The notes beneath the pieces were generated by a model. The model searched no databases, was not told the origin of the DNA, and was given only the letters and a program-made list of their open reading frames with translations. DNA of 64,000 nucleotides, taken from contig CAMDCE010000023.1 of assembly GCA_945889625.1 (NCBI GenBank), positions 1-64,000 on the forward strand, written 5' to 3'. This document shows, one piece after another, positions 1 through 9,107 of the stretch. The DNA is from Asaia bogorensis (GTDB lineage Bacteria > Pseudomonadota > Alphaproteobacteria > Reyranellales > Reyranellaceae). The stretch's first letter is position 1, and each line of letters begins with the position of its first letter. A program made the position numbers and the translations under genes.

Positions 1-139
1 GGACCTGACGCTAACCAAACGGGTCCGTATTTGGTGGTTCGGGGAGGTCCTTCGCTTCGCTCAGGACGACAGGTATTCGCTAGGGCGGCGGAGTAAATTC
101 CGCCTTGAGTGGCGCGCCCCCAGCAAAGAAGACCGCGGC

Positions 140-718
140 TCAGTTCACCGGCACACCGAACGCCAGCTGATGCAGCCAGAACATGGCGGCATAGGCCACT
201 GTGCCCGCGGCGACGGCGATGGCATCGCCCGCCGTGACGTCCGACGCCGGCGCGCCCGTCTGGCCGCGGCGTTTGACGGAAATGCGGTCGTAGACCGCCC
301 AGGCGAGCAGGCCGCCAAACAGCAGGATCGAGCCCAGGTCGCCGTTCACCAGCAGATGGGCCAGCGCCCAGGCCTTGACGCCGGCCAGCATGGGATGGCG
401 GAGCAGTCCCCTGATCTTGCCGGCCGGCGAATAGGCGGCGGCCAGGGCCACGAAGGACAGCCACATCAGCACCAGCGCGACCGGATGCAGCCAGCCCGGC
501 GGGTCCCATACCGCGACATAGCCGCCGCTGCGGTAGCGGGCGAACCCCCAGACGATCAGCACCAGTCCGACCGCCGAGGCGAGGGAGTAAAGTCCTTTAT
601 AGGGACCTTCGCCCAGCCGCCCGATCAGCGCCGCCCGCGGCTCGCTGAGCGTCGTCAGGGTGTGGATACCGAGGAAAACGAGAAGGCCCGCGACCAGGAT
701 TGTCATGTTGGGCTCCAC
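140..718 (-). CDS. NnrU-like integral membrane protein
   Basis: 192 aa multi-TM ORF; pattern LVFLGIHTL...RAALIGRLGEGPYKGLYSLAS...RHPMLAGVKAWALAHLLVNGDLGSILLFGGLLAWAVYDR is typical of the NnrU family. Confidence 0.85.
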   Translation of the reverse strand: MEPNMTILVAGLLVFLGIHTLTTLSEPRAALIGRLGEGPYKGLYSLASAVGLVLIVWGFARYRSGGYVAVWDPPGWLHPVALVLMWLSFVALAAAYSPAGKIRGLLRHPMLAGVKAWALAHLLVNGDLGSILLFGGLLAWAVYDRISVKRRGQTGAPASDVTAGDAIAVAAGTVAYAAMFWLHQLAFGVPVN

Positions 719-762
719 AGCAACTTTTTGCCCTCTGCCGGCGTTTGCTCAACGGAGGGGCG

Positions 763-1329
763 ATGCGTCTTTCATCCTACATTTTGGTGCTGTTGATCGC
801 AGCCGTTCATTCGGCCGGCGCGGGCGCGTTTGCCCAGCAGCTGGCGCTGGCGCCCGCGGTGCCGGACAGCCTGCTCGACGAGCCCGATTCGGTGCAGATC
901 AGCTGGGTCGCGCCCTGCGAGGACGGCAACTGGCTGCTCGACACCGAGACCGGCTGCCGCATGTGGGACTGGCATCCCGATCTGAACGACAAGGCGGTGT
1001 GGAGCGGTGCTTGGCGGGAGGGGCTGAAGGACGGGCCGGGCGTCGCGCAATGGACCGAGCACGGCCAGCCGATCGATCGCTTCGAAGGCACCTATCGCAA
1101 CGGCCGGCGCGAGGGCTTCGGCCGCTATGCGTGGAATGCGACCGACCGCTTCGAGGGAAATTATGCCAACGACGTGCCGCACGGCTTCGGCACCGCGCAA
1201 CTGGCGGGCGAGACCTTCGCCGGCGACTGGCAGAACGGCTGCATGAGAAAAGGCGAACAGGTGGTGGCGATCGGCGTGCCGCGGCAATCCTGCGCGGTGG
1301 CCGTTTCGGCCGAAGCCGCACCGCGCTAG
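763..1329 (+). CDS. MORN-repeat secreted protein
   Basis: Signal peptide MRLSSYILVLLIAAVHSAGAGAFAQQ, then MORN-type repeats (FEGTYRNGRREGFGRYAW, FEGNYANDVPHGFGTAQL). Confidence 0.75.
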   Translation: MRLSSYILVLLIAAVHSAGAGAFAQQLALAPAVPDSLLDEPDSVQISWVAPCEDGNWLLDTETGCRMWDWHPDLNDKAVWSGAWREGLKDGPGVAQWTEHGQPIDRFEGTYRNGRREGFGRYAWNATDRFEGNYANDVPHGFGTAQLAGETFAGDWQNGCMRKGEQVVAIGVPRQSCAVAVSAEAAPR

Positions 1330-2054
1330 AACCCCGCGACGCCGTATTTGGCGAACTCCTCGGCGATGCCCGGCGCCTTGGCCTTGGCCCGCGCCATGTC
1401 GGCATTGCCGCCGGACACGTCGCCGCGCCTGCGCCGCGCCACGCCGCGGCCGTACAGCGAGTAGGGACGGTCGGCCTCGATCTGCAGCGCGATGGTGTAG
1501 TCGGCGATCGCGGCGTCGAGCATGCCGAGCTTGAGATAGGTGAAGGCCCGGCTGTCGAAGGCATACTGGTTTTTCGGGGCGAGCCGCAGCGCCTCGTTGC
1601 AGTCCTGCAGGGCGGCCTGCAGGTCGCCGACGATGGCGCGCAGATAGCAGCGCGAGTTCAGCACGTCGACATGCCCGGGCCTGAGCTTCAGCGCCTGGTC
1701 GTAGTCCTTCATGGCGAGGTCGTTCTTGCCCGAGCGGCGATTGGCCAGGCCGCGCTGGTAGAAGGCGTCGGGGTACATTGGCCGGAGCTTGATCGCCTGG
1801 TTGTAGTCCTCGATCGCGTTCTCGAACTGGCCTTTGCCGTGAAAGGTGACGCCGCGATTGAAGTAGGCGATGGCCAGGTTCTCCGGCGTTTCGCGGCCGG
1901 CCTTGATGAGGCCCTCGCAGCCGCGCAGCGTCTGGTCGGGGGTCGCTTCCTCGTAGCACCACCGGCGCTGCTGTTCGTAATCCTGCGCTGCGGCGGACCC
2001 GGCGCCCACCATCATCAGCGCCGCGCCGATAATGATGATCCTGTGCCGCATCAC
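1326..2054 (-). CDS. TPR-repeat protein
   Basis: 242 aa with signal peptide and repeated AIxDYxxAIKLRP TPR units; paralog of the next gene. Confidence 0.8.
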   Translation of the reverse strand: MMRHRIIIIGAALMMVGAGSAAAQDYEQQRRWCYEEATPDQTLRGCEGLIKAGRETPENLAIAYFNRGVTFHGKGQFENAIEDYNQAIKLRPMYPDAFYQRGLANRRSGKNDLAMKDYDQALKLRPGHVDVLNSRCYLRAIVGDLQAALQDCNEALRLAPKNQYAFDSRAFTYLKLGMLDAAIADYTIALQIEADRPYSLYGRGVARRRRGDVSGGNADMARAKAKAPGIAEEFAKYGVAGF

Positions 2055-2072
2055 ACATGCACTCTCTCTGGC

Positions 2073-2864
2073 CTAGTTGGCAGCGATGCCGAGTTTGGCA
2101 AAGTAGTCCGCGACGGCGCCGCTGGCTACCTTGGCCGAGGCGATGTCGGAGTCGCCGCCGCCGGCGTCGCCTTTCTTGCGCCGCGCGATCCCGCGCCCGA
2201 ATAGCGCAACCGCGTCCTTGGGGTCGCGCTTAAGCGCCGCCTCGAAATCGGCAAGGGCGGCATCGACACGGCCGAGCTTCAGGTAGACGAGGCCGCGGCT
2301 CTGCAAGGCGCTGTCCGGCTTCAGCCGCAGCGCTTCATTGCAGTCGGCCAACGCCGGCTCGAGCTGCTTCAGCGCCACGCGCGCGGTGCAGCGGCCTTCG
2401 AACGCGGCGGCCACGTCCAGTTTCAGCTTGATGGCCTGGTCGTAATCCTTGATGGCGCGGTCGAACTGGCGCTTGTTGGCCCAGGCCTGGCCGCGGAGCT
2501 GGAACGCACGGCTGAAGTTGGGACTGAGCTTGATGGCCTGGTCGAAATCCTGGATGGCGCGTTCGTACTGGAGCTTGCCGGCGTAGGCGGCACCGCGGTT
2601 GAAGTAGGCGTTGGCCAAGTCCTGCGGCGTCTCGCGGTTTGCCCGCAGGACGGCCCCGCAACCCTGGATCGTCTGATCGTTGGTGGCGTCCTCGAAGCAC
2701 CATTTGCGAAGCTGGTCGGGACTCTGCGCCCAAGCTGGCGTGATGAGGGCAGGCCAGACGTTCACGGCGGCCAACAACACGCCAACGAAGACTTTGACGT
2801 ATCTGGACGTGTTGCTGCGGCCTGCCATGGGCGGCAGTTTTTCAGATCGCATCACCGAGGGCAA
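2073..2864 (-). CDS. TPR-repeat protein (paralog of 1326-2054)
   Basis: 263 aa with TPR units AIQDFDQAIKLSP, AIKDYDQAIKLK; shared DQTIQGC and RRKKGDAGGGDSDIA blocks. Confidence 0.8.
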   Translation of the reverse strand: MPSVMRSEKLPPMAGRSNTSRYVKVFVGVLLAAVNVWPALITPAWAQSPDQLRKWCFEDATNDQTIQGCGAVLRANRETPQDLANAYFNRGAAYAGKLQYERAIQDFDQAIKLSPNFSRAFQLRGQAWANKRQFDRAIKDYDQAIKLKLDVAAAFEGRCTARVALKQLEPALADCNEALRLKPDSALQSRGLVYLKLGRVDAALADFEAALKRDPKDAVALFGRGIARRKKGDAGGGDSDIASAKVASGAVADYFAKLGIAAN

Positions 2865-2867
2865 ACC

Positions 2868-3605
2868 TCAGGTGCTGTTTCGCCGCGCCCAGCTCTCGAG
2901 GTAGTCGGTGCAAAAGGCGCGATCGACGACGTCGACATAGCGCCGCCCGATGTCGCGCAGGTTGTCGCGGTGCGGCTGCTCCTCGATGTCGCCGACGCAG
3001 TCCTCGGGCACCAGGGTGCGGTAGCGCAGGCTGAAGCTGTCAAGCGCGGTGCCCCTGATGCAGCCCGAGGTGTTGCAGCCGGTGACGATCACGGTGTCGA
3101 CCCGCTCCTTGGTGAAGTAGTTGGCGACGCCGGTCTCGAAGAAGATAGACGGGCCCTTCTTGGTAACCTGCAGGTCGTATGAAGGATCATGGATGCGCGG
3201 ATCGATCCTGGTGCTAGGGTGGCTGTGCAGGAAGGTCTCGCGCACCGCCGTGATCTTCCAGTAGGGCATCTCGCGCTCGTTGAGGTAGGCGGTGTTGCAT
3301 ACCGCGACCGGCACGCCGTGCTTGCGCGCGACCTTCAGAAGCTTCGCCGTGTTGTCGAGCGCCCGCATCACTAAAGCGCGATGACTTTCAATCGAATTGC
3401 GCCGTCGGCCCGGCCCATGCGCCGCCTAGCTGCGGGAGCCGGGCCGACGGCCAAAGCAAAAGTCATCGCGCTGTAGCGGCGCGCCGCCCAGGGGATATTG
3501 CGGGTCGGTGAAGCCGAGCTGGAAGTCGACCACCACGATGCCCGGCTTTTCTCCCGTGCCAACGGGAATGGCGCCATAGCTGCGGCGTTGATAGTCGTCG
3601 GTCAT
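2868..3605 (-). pseudogene. Isochorismatase-family cysteine hydrolase split by a 102-bp palindromic insertion
   Basis: N-terminal part MTDDYQRRSYGAIPVGTGEKPGIVVVDFQLGFTDPQYPLGGAPL (from 3605) runs into the element and stops at TAG 3426-3428; C-terminal part resumes MRALDNTAKLL...TGCNTSGCIRGT...ARRNST. Removing 102 bp restores one 211-aa frame. Confidence 0.85.
3372..3475 (-). mobile_element. MITE-like palindromic element, copy 1 (100 bp plus TA/TA duplication)
   Basis: Terminal inverted repeats CTACAGCGCGATGACTTT...AAAGTCATCGCGCTTTAG (minus strand), inner GCCGTCGGCCCGGC/GCCGGGCCGACGGC-type arms; near-identical second copy at 49882. Confidence 0.85.
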
Positions 3606-3647
3606 GCAGAGACTCCGTCGATCTGGAATCAGGCGGAGGACGCCGCC

Positions 3648-4178
3648 CTAGAGGTTGACCGCGTGAGCGGCAAGCCCGATCAGGCCCGATGCCACGATCG
3701 GGTAAGCCGGATTGATCTTGGTCCGCAGCAGCAGGAAGAACACCACGACCGCCAATGCGATATAGAGCAGGTGGGTGAGCGCGCCGCGGCCCATGACGAT
3801 GGCGCCGGCCAGCACCAGGCCGACCGCGGCGGAGCCCAGCCCGGTTTGGATCGCCGGCCGCCAGCGCCAGGATGAAAGACGCGTCCACAGGCGGCCGACC
3901 GCGAAGGTGAGGACACCGGTGGGCAGGAAGAAGGCGATCAGAGCAACGGCGGCACCTGGCAGGCCGGCGACGACGGCGCCGATCGAGGCAACCATCATCA
4001 TGTTGGGTCCGGGAGCGAGCTGGCCGAAGCTGTAGAAGTGCAGCAACTCGGGAAAGGTCACCCAGTGATAATCGTCGACCGTCAGCGTCTTGAGCTCGGG
4101 GAACGCCGCCATGCCGCCGCCCACGGTGAGCAGCGAGAGGTAGGCGAAGACGCCCGCGATGTCGACGAGCTGCTTCAC
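3648..4178 (-). CDS. Chromate transporter (short-chain, subunit)
   Basis: 176 aa; LLTVGGGMAAFPELKTLTV...FSFGQLAPGPNMMMVASIG pattern of ChrA half-proteins. Confidence 0.85.
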   Translation of the reverse strand: MKQLVDIAGVFAYLSLLTVGGGMAAFPELKTLTVDDYHWVTFPELLHFYSFGQLAPGPNMMMVASIGAVVAGLPGAAVALIAFFLPTGVLTFAVGRLWTRLSSWRWRPAIQTGLGSAAVGLVLAGAIVMGRGALTHLLYIALAVVVFFLLLRTKINPAYPIVASGLIGLAAHAVNL

Positions 4179-4753
4179 TTGCGTTCCTTGTCACGTGGGC
4201 GATGCCACCAGATGGCGACGGCGCCAGCCCCCAGCAGGGCGATGAGCACCGGCACGTGGAAGAAGGCGACGGCGCCTGCGGTCGCCACCACGAAGACGTA
4301 GTCGGCGACGGTCTTCAGGACCTTGGCGCCGAGCTGCACCATCACCACCACGATCAGGCCGACCGCGCCGGCGGCGATGCCGTGCAGGAAGGCCTTCGAC
4401 CAGGGATCGTCGCCGATGCCGCCGTAGGCGTAAGCGGCCGCCGTCATGAGCGTGGCGCCGGGCAGGCACATCCCCAGCATGGCAACGACGGCGCCCCACG
4501 TGCCGCGCAGGCGGTCGCCGACCAGGATCGACATGTTGGTGGCGTTGAGCCCGGGCAACGTCTGGCTGATCGACAGCAGTTCGACAAAGGTGACATCGTC
4601 CAGCCAGCGCTGCCGGACGACCAGGCCGGTGCGCAGATAGCCGACCACCCCGCCACCCAGGCTGGTTCCGCCCATCACCAGGAAGACCCAGAAGATCCGC
4701 CCGAGCGACGGCGGGGAGGGCAACGGCGGGGAGGGTGATGACGACTCGGTCAT
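4175..4753 (-). CDS. Chromate transporter (short-chain, second subunit)
   Basis: 192 aa; FLVMGGTSLGGGVVGYLRTGLV...LLSISQTLPGLNATNMSILVGDRLRG; overlaps the partner gene by 4 bp. Confidence 0.85.
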   Translation of the reverse strand: MTESSSPSPPLPSPPSLGRIFWVFLVMGGTSLGGGVVGYLRTGLVVRQRWLDDVTFVELLSISQTLPGLNATNMSILVGDRLRGTWGAVVAMLGMCLPGATLMTAAAYAYGGIGDDPWSKAFLHGIAAGAVGLIVVVMVQLGAKVLKTVADYVFVVATAGAVAFFHVPVLIALLGAGAVAIWWHRPRDKERK

Positions 4754-5700
4754 TCGTGGGCTTGCGGCGGATTGCCCTTCAGGCGGTAGACCGCGCCGGT
4801 CTTGGTGGTGGTGAGCGCAAGCCAGTCTGCAGCAACCTGCTGCAGCTCGAGGAAGAAGCGCTCGCAGGTGTGCAGCGCCTTGTGACTGATGTCGTTAGGC
4901 CCCGTGAAGCGGAGCTGGAAGGCGAACTCGCCGACGAAGGCGTGATGGTCGCCGCGCGAGCGCCACAGGCCGAGATTGGCGGTGGCGGCCGTGTGATGGC
5001 CGAAATCGAGCAGGCAGATGTCCTGCAGCAGTTCCTCGACGATGGTCTGATTGACCAGCGAGACATCGTCCGGCCCGTCACAGGAGATTGCCGAGAGCGC
5101 CGGGAAGATCTGGGTAAGTTCAGGCAGCGACATGTGGCCGAGCGACGACATTACAACGCGCGCTGCCTGGGGCGCCTGGCTCAGACCAAACTCGACATTG
5201 TGCGACAGCAGCCGGCGCAGGCCGCCGATCCGCTCCTTGAGCGGCATGACCTCGAGCTTGAACTTGATCTTGTACTTGCCGTCGATGTGCGGCCGCACAT
5301 CGATCGCCTGGGCCTTCTCCATGTTGTCGCTGCGGTACTTGAAGACGATCTCGGGATCGCCGATCGCGAAACCGTCCTCGTAGGCGATGCGCCGGCGCAC
5401 GATGAACGAGTTGTTGTAGAGATGGTACGCGCCGGTATCGAGGAACAGCACTTCGCGGACCTCAGGCCGCTGCACCGACTTCGGCGTATGGTGATAGGTG
5501 ACGCCGGTCGTCTCGGCGGCACGATGCACCAAGCTGGCGAATTCCTTGAAGACGTGGGCCGAGGTGAACCGCTCGGGTTTCAGGATCAGCTTGCACTGCA
5601 GGTAGCCCAGTTCGTCGCAGCGACGTCCGTCGTCGTAGGTGCTGTGATACTGCTCGGCCAGCCAAGCCTGCATCAGCGATTCTTTGGTGTCGTCTGTCAT
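4750..5700 (-). CDS. Hypothetical protein, possibly CYTH/triphosphate-tunnel-like
   Basis: 316 aa; VLFLDTGAYHLYNNSFIVRRRIAYEDG...PEIVFKYRS...KYKIKFKLEV resembles a CYTH strand pattern; 4-bp overlap with chromate genes. Confidence 0.5.
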   Translation of the reverse strand: MTDDTKESLMQAWLAEQYHSTYDDGRRCDELGYLQCKLILKPERFTSAHVFKEFASLVHRAAETTGVTYHHTPKSVQRPEVREVLFLDTGAYHLYNNSFIVRRRIAYEDGFAIGDPEIVFKYRSDNMEKAQAIDVRPHIDGKYKIKFKLEVMPLKERIGGLRRLLSHNVEFGLSQAPQAARVVMSSLGHMSLPELTQIFPALSAISCDGPDDVSLVNQTIVEELLQDICLLDFGHHTAATANLGLWRSRGDHHAFVGEFAFQLRFTGPNDISHKALHTCERFFLELQQVAADWLALTTTKTGAVYRLKGNPPQAHE

Positions 5701-5921
5701 GTCCCCGCCTCGGCCATACCGTATCGCGAGGTCATCTGTCTGTCATCCGAACGTTGGCGTGGCGATCCCGCCGTTCTTCGCCTCCACAAGCTGCGCCGGG
5801 GCGAGCTGCTTCGACCTGACGGTTTGGCGTACCGTCGCCTTCTCTCGGGTGCGCGGCCCGAGCGTCATCGCCGGCACGAGCAGTAGCGACGCGACTCTCA
5901 ACAATTCCCCCCAAACGACGT

Positions 5922-6203
5922 CTAGTGGCCGTCGGCGCGAGTGTACGACTGAACCTTGTCGTCGGCGAAGCAGACATAATAGCGGTTGGTCATATTCCAG
6001 GGCACGCGGCTCCAGAAATCCTTTGTCACTCTGTAGACGTCGCACTCCCGGCCCGAATCGCGGATCGCGGCTTCGGGCTCGCCCATCAGGGAGGCTACCT
6101 GATTGCGGCTCATGCCCAGTTGTACCTGTTCGAATTTATCGCCGGGCACGCCGCAGGCGCTGGCCAGGCCGGCGATCAGCAGTACGAATGCGGCGCGTTT
6201 CAT
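5922..6203 (-). CDS. Small SmpA/OmlA-like lipoprotein
   Basis: Lipobox LIAGLASAC; VQLGMSRNQVASLMGEPEAAIRDSG...VYRV pattern. Confidence 0.65.
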   Translation of the reverse strand: MKRAAFVLLIAGLASACGVPGDKFEQVQLGMSRNQVASLMGEPEAAIRDSGRECDVYRVTKDFWSRVPWNMTNRYYVCFADDKVQSYTRADGH

Positions 6204-6318
6204 CGGTCCACCTCCAGTGTTGTGGATATAACGATAAGATAGGCTTGGGGTGCCCAGCAACAATAGTCGGGGTGGCGGACGGGTGGCGAATTTCCGGCCA
6301 ATGCGCTAGGTCCGACGG

Positions 6319-7515
6319 ATGCAGACCGAGTCCCGTTTCCAGCCGCCCGGCCTTTCCGCCACCCTGAGCGGCCCCATTGCGGGCATGTCCGACACGCCGA
6401 TCACCGAGGTGGCGATGAGCGTGTTCGGCGATCCTGATGTCGTGCCGCTGTGGTTCGGCGAGGGCGATCTCGTCACGCCCGATTTCGTGCGCGATGCGGC
6501 GGCCAGGGGGCTGCAGGCCGGCGAGACCTTCTATACCTGGCAGCGCGGCCTGCCTGACCTGCGCGCCGCACTCAGCGCCTACACTGAGCGGCTCTACGGC
6601 ATCAAATGCCCGGTCGATCGGCTCTCCGTCACGACCGGCGGCATGCAGGCGATCCTGCTCACCTGCTAGCTGCTGCTCGATCCCGGCGACAATATCGTCA
6701 TCGTCTCGCCGATCTGGCCGAACATCACCTCGGCGGTGAGACTGGTCCGCGGCGAGCCCAAGTACGTGGCGCTCGACCGCAGGCCCGACGGCGGCTGGAA
6801 GCTCGACCTGCAGCGCCTGTTCGATGCCGTCGACGCCCGCACGCGCGCCATCTTCGTCAATTCGCCGGGCAATCCCACCGGCTGGACGATGTCGTCCGAC
6901 GAGCAGCGTGCGCTTCTCGACTTCGCGCGGTCGCGCGGCCTGTGGATCATGGCCGACGAGGTCTATGCGCGGCTGATCTACACGCGTGCCGTCGCGCCCT
7001 CGTTCCTCGAGCTGGCCGGGCCCGACGATCCGCTGATCGTGCTCAACAGCTTTTCCAAGCCGTGGGCGATGACCGGCTGGCGGCTGGGCTGGCTGACGCA
7101 CCCCGCAGCTCTGGGCGAGCAGCTCGCCAAACTGGTGCAGATCAACACGTCCGGCGTGCCGGCGTTCCTGCAGAGGGGCGCGGTCGCGGCCCTGGAAAAG
7201 GGCGACGGCTTCGTCGATCAGATGGTCGAGCGCTGCCGCGCCGGCGGCGAACTGGTGTTCCAGCGCCTGTCGGGCATGCCGCGGATCACCATCGCGCGGC
7301 CGGAGGCGGCGTTCTACGCCTTCTTCTCCGTCGACGGCGTGCAAGACACCATGGCCTTCTGCAAGAAGCTCGCGACGGAATACAAGGTGGGCCTGGCGCC
7401 GGGCGAGGCGTTCGGGCCGGGCGGGCAGGGCAATGTCCGGCTGTGCTTCGCCTCGGGTGCCGATCGCCTCAGCAAGGGGCTGGATCGTATCGAAGCTGCC
7501 GTGAAAGCGTTGTGA
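6319..7515 (+). pseudogene. PLP-dependent (class I/II) aminotransferase with an in-frame TAG
   Basis: 6319-6669 and 6736-7515 share one frame; ...GGMQAILLTC[TAG]LLLDPGDNIVIVSPIWPN...; downstream NSPGNPTGWTMS and SFSKPWAMTGWRLGW (PLP lysine) motifs. Confidence 0.85.
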
Positions 7516-7519
7516 TGAC

Positions 7520-8308
7520 ATGGCGAACGCCCCCTCCATCAATGTCCGGCACCTGCGCAAGGTGTACGGCGAGGTCGTCGCCGTCGATGACCTGACCTTC
7601 GCGGTGCCGCCTGGCGCCGTGCTTGGGCTGCTGGGCGGCAATGGCGCCGGCAAGACCACGACCATCGCCATGCTGCTCGGCCTGCTCGAGCCGACCGCGG
7701 GCGAGATCGAGGTGCTGGGCGTCGACATGCGCCGCCGCCGCTACGCAGCGCTTCCGCGTATGAATTTCTCTTCGCCCTATGTCGACCTGCCGCATCGCCT
7801 CACGGTGCGCCAGAACCTCGCCTTCTACGGCCGGCTCTACGGCGTGAAGGATCTCAAGGGGCGGATTGCCGAGATCGCCGATCACATGCAGGTGGCGCCG
7901 TTCCTCGATCGGCCGACCGGCAAGCTGTCGGCTGGACAGAAGACGCGCGTGGCGCTCGCCAAGGGGCTGATCAACCGGCCCGAGGTGCTGCTGCTCGACG
8001 AACCGACCGCCTCGCTCGACCCCGACACCGCCGACTGGGTGCGTTCCTATCTCAAGGAGTATCAGAAGAGGAGCGGGGCCACGATCCTGCTTGCCTCGCA
8101 CAACATGGGCGAGGTCGAGCGGCTGTGCGACGACGTCGTCCTGCTGCAGGCCGGCCGCGTCTTCGAACGCGGCAGCCCGCGCGAGCTGATCGAGCGGTTC
8201 GGCCGCGAGGACATGGAGGAGGTGTTCCTTGACATGGCGCGCGGCCGTGGCCGCGGGCTCGACTCGCTGAAGAAGAATAGCGATGACGCCAAGAGGGCGG
8301 CGCAATGA
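7520..8308 (+). CDS. ABC transporter ATP-binding protein
   Basis: Walker A GGNGAGKTTT, signature LSAGQKTRVALAKGL, Walker B VLLLDEPTASLD. Confidence 0.95.
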   Translation: MANAPSINVRHLRKVYGEVVAVDDLTFAVPPGAVLGLLGGNGAGKTTTIAMLLGLLEPTAGEIEVLGVDMRRRRYAALPRMNFSSPYVDLPHRLTVRQNLAFYGRLYGVKDLKGRIAEIADHMQVAPFLDRPTGKLSAGQKTRVALAKGLINRPEVLLLDEPTASLDPDTADWVRSYLKEYQKRSGATILLASHNMGEVERLCDDVVLLQAGRVFERGSPRELIERFGREDMEEVFLDMARGRGRGLDSLKKNSDDAKRAAQ

Positions 8309-9102
8309 GCGGATCGGTCCAGAGGATCTACGCACTCGTGCTGCGCCACATCAACATCTGGCGCAGCTCGGTGATGCGGCTGGTCGATTCCATCTATTGG
8401 CCGGCGGTACAGATGGTGATGTGGGGCTTCATGACCCAGTACCTGATGCCACAGGCCTCGTTCGTGGCGCAGGCGGCGGGCGTGCTGCTCTCCGGGTTGA
8501 TGCTGTGGGAGGTGGTCGTACGCGGCAACCTTTCGCTCAGCATCGCCTTCCTCGAGGAGATGTGGTCGCGAAACCTCGGCCACCTGTTCGTGAGCCCGAT
8601 CCGCTCCTGGGAGATGGCGACCGGCATCATCATCGCAGCACTCCTGCGTACGCTGCTCGGCTTGATTCCGGTGTCGCTGCTGGCCTGGCTGTTCTTCGGC
8701 TACTCGATCTATTCACTCGGCCTGCCGCTGATCGCCTTCTTCGCCATCCTGCAGATGTTCTCGTGGTCCATCGGCCTTGCCATGTCGGGGATGATCATGC
8801 GGGTCGGCCAGAGCGCGGAAAGCTTCGCCTGGGCCGCGGTTTTCATCCTGATGCCGGTGAGCGGCGTCTTCTATCCGGTGTCGGTGCTGCCGCATTGGCT
8901 GCAGGTCATCGCCTGGGGGCTGCCGCCGGCCTACGTCTTCGAGGGCATGCGCGCCATCCTGATGGAAAAGACCGTGCACTGGGACATGCTGGCCATCGCT
9001 TTTGGCCTGTCGGTGGTCTACCTCGTCGTCGGCTTCCAGGTCTTCCAGTGGTTCTTCCGCCTGTCGCGTCGCGCCGGCACCTTGCTGGGTCAGGGTGAGT
9101 AG
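8305..9102 (+). CDS. ABC-2 type transporter permease
   Basis: 265 aa multi-TM protein, 4-bp overlap with the ATPase gene; FILMPVSGVFYPVSVLPHWLQ motif. Confidence 0.9.
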   Translation: MSGSVQRIYALVLRHINIWRSSVMRLVDSIYWPAVQMVMWGFMTQYLMPQASFVAQAAGVLLSGLMLWEVVVRGNLSLSIAFLEEMWSRNLGHLFVSPIRSWEMATGIIIAALLRTLLGLIPVSLLAWLFFGYSIYSLGLPLIAFFAILQMFSWSIGLAMSGMIMRVGQSAESFAWAAVFILMPVSGVFYPVSVLPHWLQVIAWGLPPAYVFEGMRAILMEKTVHWDMLAIAFGLSVVYLVVGFQVFQWFFRLSRRAGTLLGQGE

Positions 9103-9107
9103 CGGCG

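Noticed and set aside
6667-6669. Pyrrolysine or programmed readthrough at the aminotransferase TAG
   Set aside because: No downstream structural signal or pyl gene seen in the window; nonsense mutation or sequence error is simpler.
6136-7728. 530-aa minus-strand ORF over the aminotransferase
   Set aside because: The PLP aminotransferase on the plus strand has strong motifs; the minus ORF is a GC-driven shadow.
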